Source: Plasmopara viticola
Taxonomy: Eukaryota > Oomycota > Peronosporomycetes > Peronosporales > Peronosporaceae
Reading direction: 5' to 3'
DNA: 64,000 bases
Assembly (NCBI GenBank): GCA_001695595.3
Contig: MBPM02000016.1
Coordinates: forward strand, 62,001-126,000
The translations under genes were made by a program, and so were the position numbers. Positions 58,871 to 64,000 of the stretch are shown piece by piece (positions within the stretch are counted from its first letter, which is position 1; every line of letters starts with the position of its first letter). The notes under the pieces were generated by a model that searched no databases, was not told the origin of the DNA, and saw only the letters and a program-made list of their open reading frames with translations.

Positions 58871-61800
58871 TTAATACTGGTAACCACTGTTGCCGTATGG
58901 GTTGCTGCCCATACTGCCCATGCTGCCCCCCTGACTGCTGGCGTACGGATTCTGCTGCATGCCACCCATCCCCATGTTTGGCTGCATTCCCATGCCCATA
59001 TTCATGCCAGGAGCCATGCCCATGCCATACTGAGCCGACGGGTCATTATATGCCGTTGGAGCGATGGCTAGCATCGGTTGCATGCCGCCCATACCATAAG
59101 CCGGGTCAAGGACCTGTGCATCCGTCTCTGGCTCTTGTTGAGTCTGCGTACGCTCATCCAGCACTTTAACCTTGTCATTCAAATTCTTAACGTACTGAAT
59201 CATATAGGGCATGACAAAATCGACGTAGCCGTGACGCCACGCCAGCTCTAAAGCAACATCAGGCTTGATCAGCTTGTAGCACGTAAATAGAGTAGCGCAA
59301 AAGCACTCTTTGTCGTGCACAGACACGAAGAAGCGCAAAATGTCCTCGGCAAGTTCAGAGTCTTCTGAGTCACTGGCACAGTCAATACAGTCTTTGTACA
59401 TCTTGTCAGCCTTTGACAGCTTCACAGCCTGTGAATAACGCTTGTTCTTGCGGTACAGATAAGCTGCGATACGGCGAAATTCCAATAGTTCGTGCTTTTC
59501 GAGCTTTTGCGCCAGCGAGATTTGATCAAAGTTTTCATATGCATCAACTGAGTCCCGAAGTGACTGGTAGTCCTCGTCATCAACTAGAATCTCATTCAAA
59601 GCCTCGTTTACGGCCGACAAATTCTCTTTCTGCACGTCTTTTAAATACTCGGCCACAAGCGGCAAATTTTTTGACTTGCGCAGCTGGTGAACGACCCGGG
59701 CGTGGTCCAGATTAGGCGTCAACACTTGCAGCAGACGCGTTAGCTCCAACGGATGCTGTTCCAGATAGAAATTTATCGCCTTGTAATGAATCTCTTGATT
59801 GCGAACCTTCTGAATGCAGTCTAGGAACAAGTCGTGCGAGAAAGCCACTGGATGATCCACCATTGTACGGACAGCATTGTCAAACTGACCGTCTTCCTTG
59901 TAGAGGTATACGGCATGATCCCAGTGCAGGCCCTTCTCACAAGCCCGCAAAATCTTCGACATATTCATACGCGAGTGAAAAATCTTGATATGCTCCATTA
60001 GCTTCGACGGCAAGTACTTCGAGTATAAAATAGCAAGCTCCGTGAAAATGCCGGCGTGAGCGCCTTCTAAACCAAGACCTTGTTCCATCAGCTTCAGCAG
60101 CTCGGCAGAGTGACCACGCTTCTCATAGTGCAGGATTAGCTCCTCCAGGTGGTCGGGGTGCACAATAATGTGAAGACCACATAAGCCAGCAAGACGAAAC
60201 TCATTCACATCTACACAAGCGTAGTTGACCTCCTTCCACGTGCCCACTGAATTTGCCTTAGTGGCAGCATCCACGGCCTCACGGAACTTTCCGAGACGCA
60301 CGTAACAAATGGCAAGCTTGGCGTTGTTGTTAATATTCTGAAACAACAACTTGGCTGCATTGTACATTCCTTCTTCGTAACAACGCTCGCCGATATTCTG
60401 GATTTGAGCGACGTTAGGGGACGAGATAAACTCTTCAAGGTCGCCGTATTTCTCGGTCTTAGCGTACGCGTAAATTAGTGAAGTGTCCAGGAACTGCTCT
60501 TTCACCGTGTTACGTGCCATTTTCAGATAAGGAATCAGCTCATTGTAGTTTCCAATACGCTCAGCCGCAGCAATCACATCCACATACGAGCTAGCGTCGT
60601 TGGCCTTAATAAATGCCGACAGCGAATCGTGAACCTTGCCCTGGTCCAGCTGGGCCTTGGCGAGGCGTGACCATACCTCAGACTCGTTGCAGCGATCAGC
60701 AAATTCGTAAGCACGCTCGTTGTCTTTAATGTAATCCAACAAGACGCCAATGGCGTCCACATTGTGGTTAGTCTTCTTGTAAATAACAAAACCCTCCTCG
60801 TAGAGCTGGTACTGCTCCCCCACGGCGATGCGGGCAATTTCCGGACCGTCAAAATTGTCCAAACGATTCACGTAGTCCATGACCTTCTCCTTGCCCGCCT
60901 TAATGGCGGTTAAAATCAACAGATTCTGCAAATTTTTGTTAGTTGAAAAGTCGGTGCCCTGAAGTACGATGCGTTCTAGTAGCTCAATCAGCTCATTCGG
61001 CAGCTCAGCGTTCATAAATGCGCGAACAGTCGTCGAAACTTCGTCGGGATTAGTGGTCTCAGGAAGGGCCGTTTGCACAACCTGATCAATCAGTGCACGA
61101 CGACTTGGAGACTCGGGCTCACCTTCCTCTTGCTTTACGAGAACTTTACCCCATAAATCAAGGTCTTGACGCTCGACCAAATAGCGGGCAAGGTCCTTGA
61201 ATAAGCCATTTTCCGTGGTGACGCGGACAAGGTCCTCATCGCACGCACCACCGGCCCGGCGGTAAGCCAAATAAGCAAGCGCAGGATCGAGCTTTTCGCA
61301 AAACTTACCGACAATCTCCGAGTCGTAAAATTGGTTGCTGATCAAAAATTGCTGCGGGTCCTTGTTCAGCGTGATGTAAATCTTACCGATCGCGTTGTGC
61401 GTCGCAGTTTCAGTGTTACCCTGGGCAACACGAGTCTCGAGCCACGGCTGGAGCAGACGCAAGCGGTTGCGTTTCTCAACCTGCTCACACAAATCGTCCA
61501 CGGGGCATTGCGCCACTTGATTGAGCAGATTCTTGATGTAGTCTTCGTTGCAATCCAAATCCAGCAGCTTGCCAATAACGATAGGGGCCTTCTGTGGACT
61601 AACCTTCGTCACATAAACATCGATGTATTTCATGAGGTTGTTTGAGTACAAGTATTGCGTCAATTCCTCTACAAAGTCGTAACGGTCGCACACATGGATT
61701 AGCGGACGAGGGTCCTGTAACTTCGACTCCTTCAAAAACTCCTTAACCCTAACAGGGTCGTACACCGAAGAGTCACGGCAAACACGCTCCACCTCCTTAA

Positions 61801-64000
61801 ATTGACCCATTTTCGTGGCAGCCTCGATGTATTTAAAGTGAAGATCCGGGTCTTGCGAGAAATTAACGATAGACCCCAAGAAAAAGTACAGGCCGTCGAA
61901 CGATTTAAACTTCTCGAACACATCAACTAGCTCTTTGCCACCCAATTGCTCAGCATACTTAGTGGCAACCTGCACTACGATCTGTAGGTTCTGGCGCATG
62001 TTATGGGCCATGAGAGCGTTGATCAGCTCCATCGAAACTTCACTTGTTAGCGTACCAAAAAACGTCACGATAAATTCATGGTTAATTGCTTGGGTGTTCA
62101 CAATGACACGTTTTAAGTCTGCAAGTTCCGTGTAGTGCTCCAAAGCGCGCTGAAATAGACCAGCCTTTTCGCAAAGTGCAGCAATACGCGGTCTGTCATA
62201 GTGCGTAAACATATTGTTCGACAAAATCGCATCCGCCACCTGCGGCGAGCCGCCAAGAAGATTAATTTCCAACAAACGCGTCTGCAGATAGCCCTCTTCT
62301 GGACGATTGTTCTTCAAAGCCTCTAGTAGAAAAGCAGTGGTCTCTTGAATGCGGTTTACTTGCATGAATATGTCGACGACTGCGTTGACATCCACCAAGG
62401 GACCATTATCTGCAACAGCGAGCTTCTGAGCAAAGTCCAGAGCTCCTTGTGGGTTCGCACGCACCAAATTTTGAAGCATGAAGGTGTAGTCACAGCGGTA
62501 GTTGGTCTGCACTGCGTACGCGACAATCTTGTCGAACTCGCCGCGTTGCACGAAACAATTAATCACCTTCTCCGGCACCTCAGCGCGCAAGTACACTGAG
62601 AGGGCCATCGTAGTGTCAGACTGAGCAACAAGGTCACCAAGCTCTTCTGAGCACTCGAGTTTGTCCTCCGATAACCACTTCTGCAGCAGCTGGCCACGAC
62701 CTTGCATAAGAACAGGACGAGCCAGCTCAATAGCCTCCATTTTGTTCAATGTACCCTTCTCAAGCAAAACACTGAAGTATTGCAATATAGGCTGAGGTTG
62801 ACCGGGCTGTGCGGGCATGTTCTGGAAACGTTGAATCGTTTGAGGGGTGCGCAAAGCACCTTGAGGGGAAGCAGCTGCAAGACGTGCCGCACCTTGTATG
62901 TCATTGACACTAACGAGACGGTTAAACTCAGTAAAGTAAAGCTCTTCGGCACCCGGTAGGTCTAAACGCGTAGCCAGCGATAGAGCCAACTGTGAGTCAC
63001 GCAACGTGTTTACCACGTATGGCACGAGTTTAGTCTTGTTGATTGCAAAGTGCAAAAGCTGCCCACGACGCGTAATGCCGAGCATACCCTTCGATTTGGA
63101 CTCGAGACACGTCACGAAAGTAGTGTCTTGAGACACGCGAGCACGGTACACAGGCTTTCCAGAATGCGCGTCAAATAGAAAGAGATACCCCATTTTCGTA
63201 ATCATGTACACAACGTCGTCGTTAGGGCTCACAATCATCGATACGGGAAAATCAGCCTGTGCATCGGCTGCAAGTGGAATAGCAGACGGCGGGAGGCGAA
63301 ACACGCCACCAGGGGCATCACGATCACGTCCAACTTCCATGATAAAGAGCTGCATTGGTTCACCACTGCCCTTCGTTCCGGCAAACACAAGGACCTGCGC
63401 ATCGTCTGTTCTCCCAGGAGGCTTCATCTGGGCAAACGCACCGGCGTAGCCCTGCAAAATCTGACTAACCTTCTTATCCATCGAATAAAGTTGCATGTTG
63501 CCAACAATTCGGCCACCTTCACCTTGCGAAATGCCAACTAGAAGCATCCACTGGTTATCAGCCGAAGCCTCGTAGCTAATAATTTGTGTACCAGCGCCGA
63601 GGTTAGCGTGACGGTCAAAGATCTTGGCGGGAGGAGAGTCCCCCTCAATGCTCCAATGGTACACAGCTGACGCCGTGACCAGTGCAATCGTATTGACCGA
63701 GATCCAGCGCCAAAAGACTACAGCTTCGTTCATAAGATGGCTCTTCATTTTCGCCCGCAACTCCATATTAAAAATCTGCAGCTGATTTTCTGCGCGCAAG
63801 GCGATGACCTTGCTCACAGGGTTCATAATAGCTGCCTCGGCATTGATAGGGCGACGCTGCACCGTATTTCCTGCCGCCATGTCGACGATCACAACACTGG
63901 CCTGGCCATTTACTTGCTCGCATACGCACACAAACTTGTCCGACTCCATTGTAGTCGTGCCGAACTTGACATAGTCTAAACTCACCCCCAGGGTGCTTAA
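58871..64000 (-). CDS. CLTC: Clathrin heavy chain (5' end beyond window)
   Basis: The frame is open from the window edge to the stop at 58871, over 1709 codons in one exon. It starts inside the N-terminal beta-propeller at LSTLGVSLDYVKFGTT, then TMESDKFVCVCEQVNGQASV, which aligns with the universal TMESDKF block of clathrin heavy chain. The missing part is only the first 20-30 residues and probably a small upstream exon. The linker and seven CHCR leg repeats follow, including ALYLYKED-type and QLRKSKNLPLVAEYLK segments and the trimerisation region near YVDFVMPYMIQYVKNLNDKV. The C-terminal tail is Gly/Met-rich (repeats of MGMGM) and ends NPYGNSGYQY, unlike the animal Pro/Tyr tail. It forms the coat of endocytic and Golgi vesicles. 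Confidence 0.97.
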   Translation of the reverse strand, partial: LSTLGVSLDYVKFGTTTMESDKFVCVCEQVNGQASVVIVDMAAGNTVQRRPINAEAAIMNPVSKVIALRAENQLQIFNMELRAKMKSHLMNEAVVFWRWISVNTIALVTASAVYHWSIEGDSPPAKIFDRHANLGAGTQIISYEASADNQWMLLVGISQGEGGRIVGNMQLYSMDKKVSQILQGYAGAFAQMKPPGRTDDAQVLVFAGTKGSGEPMQLFIMEVGRDRDAPGGVFRLPPSAIPLAADAQADFPVSMIVSPNDDVVYMITKMGYLFLFDAHSGKPVYRARVSQDTTFVTCLESKSKGMLGITRRGQLLHFAINKTKLVPYVVNTLRDSQLALSLATRLDLPGAEELYFTEFNRLVSVNDIQGAARLAAASPQGALRTPQTIQRFQNMPAQPGQPQPILQYFSVLLEKGTLNKMEAIELARPVLMQGRGQLLQKWLSEDKLECSEELGDLVAQSDTTMALSVYLRAEVPEKVINCFVQRGEFDKIVAYAVQTNYRCDYTFMLQNLVRANPQGALDFAQKLAVADNGPLVDVNAVVDIFMQVNRIQETTAFLLEALKNNRPEEGYLQTRLLEINLLGGSPQVADAILSNNMFTHYDRPRIAALCEKAGLFQRALEHYTELADLKRVIVNTQAINHEFIVTFFGTLTSEVSMELINALMAHNMRQNLQIVVQVATKYAEQLGGKELVDVFEKFKSFDGLYFFLGSIVNFSQDPDLHFKYIEAATKMGQFKEVERVCRDSSVYDPVRVKEFLKESKLQDPRPLIHVCDRYDFVEELTQYLYSNNLMKYIDVYVTKVSPQKAPIVIGKLLDLDCNEDYIKNLLNQVAQCPVDDLCEQVEKRNRLRLLQPWLETRVAQGNTETATHNAIGKIYITLNKDPQQFLISNQFYDSEIVGKFCEKLDPALAYLAYRRAGGACDEDLVRVTTENGLFKDLARYLVERQDLDLWGKVLVKQEEGEPESPSRRALIDQVVQTALPETTNPDEVSTTVRAFMNAELPNELIELLERIVLQGTDFSTNKNLQNLLILTAIKAGKEKVMDYVNRLDNFDGPEIARIAVGEQYQLYEEGFVIYKKTNHNVDAIGVLLDYIKDNERAYEFADRCNESEVWSRLAKAQLDQGKVHDSLSAFIKANDASSYVDVIAAAERIGNYNELIPYLKMARNTVKEQFLDTSLIYAYAKTEKYGDLEEFISSPNVAQIQNIGERCYEEGMYNAAKLLFQNINNNAKLAICYVRLGKFREAVDAATKANSVGTWKEVNYACVDVNEFRLAGLCGLHIIVHPDHLEELILHYEKRGHSAELLKLMEQGLGLEGAHAGIFTELAILYSKYLPSKLMEHIKIFHSRMNMSKILRACEKGLHWDHAVYLYKEDGQFDNAVRTMVDHPVAFSHDLFLDCIQKVRNQEIHYKAINFYLEQHPLELTRLLQVLTPNLDHARVVHQLRKSKNLPLVAEYLKDVQKENLSAVNEALNEILVDDEDYQSLRDSVDAYENFDQISLAQKLEKHELLEFRRIAAYLYRKNKRYSQAVKLSKADKMYKDCIDCASDSEDSELAEDILRFFVSVHDKECFCATLFTCYKLIKPDVALELAWRHGYVDFVMPYMIQYVKNLNDKVKVLDERTQTQQEPETDAQVLDPAYGMGGMQPMLAIAPTAYNDPSAQYGMGMAPGMNMGMGMQPNMGMGGMQQNPYASSQGGSMGSMGSNPYGNSGYQY

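Overview
The window reads as nuclear DNA of an oomycete (Stramenopila, probably a plant-associated Phytophthora/downy-mildew-type genome). The evidence is: short spliceosomal introns (53-210 bp, mostly about 70 bp), gene-dense blocks separated by AT-rich repeat deserts full of decayed Ty3/gypsy pol, and eukaryotic housekeeping genes (clathrin heavy chain, Integrator subunit 1, EDC4/Ge-1, PIG-F, PET117-like, DUF1279/FAM210-like). I see no tRNA, rRNA, CRISPR or prokaryotic operon. Species assignment is inference.

Layout. 1-9.9 kb: gene-poor, with inverted and direct repeats, a long hairpin, a broken minus-strand coding relic and a GC-rich island. 10.9-15.7 kb: a four-exon mitochondrially targeted molybdopterin-binding-fold protein (+) convergent with the P-body scaffold EDC4/Ge-1 (-). 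15.7-20.5 kb: desert with a recognisable Ty3/gypsy protease-RNase H-integrase fossil. 20.5-32.3 kb: a DUF1279 membrane protein, a multi-exon collagen-like Gly/Pro protein fused to C2 and six EF-hands, a secreted Cys-rich putative GPI-anchored protein, and a giant armadillo-repeat protein whose N-terminal extension is cut off by an in-frame TAA. 32.3-43.6 kb: second desert with another gypsy fossil and a tandem pair of about 410-bp repeats. 43.6-64 kb: compact block with INTS1 (four exons, about 2424 aa), PIG-F, a 79-aa orphan, a 290-aa orphan divergent from a 66-aa PET117-like gene, a 1485-aa unrecognised helical protein, and clathrin heavy chain running off the right edge.

Functional links. 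The genes are mostly unrelated housekeeping functions: RNA 3'-end processing/snRNA biogenesis (INTS1), mRNA decapping (EDC4), GPI-anchor synthesis (PIG-F, which would serve proteins such as the secreted one at 25.4 kb), cytochrome oxidase assembly (PET117-like) and vesicle coat (clathrin). The most unusual object is the collagen-like/C2/EF-hand gene: apart from the first intron, every intron interrupts the first base of a codon (glycine in most cases), and one intron seems to hold a dead micro-exon. Exon models were inferred by reading splice sites and keeping frame; none was tested against transcripts.
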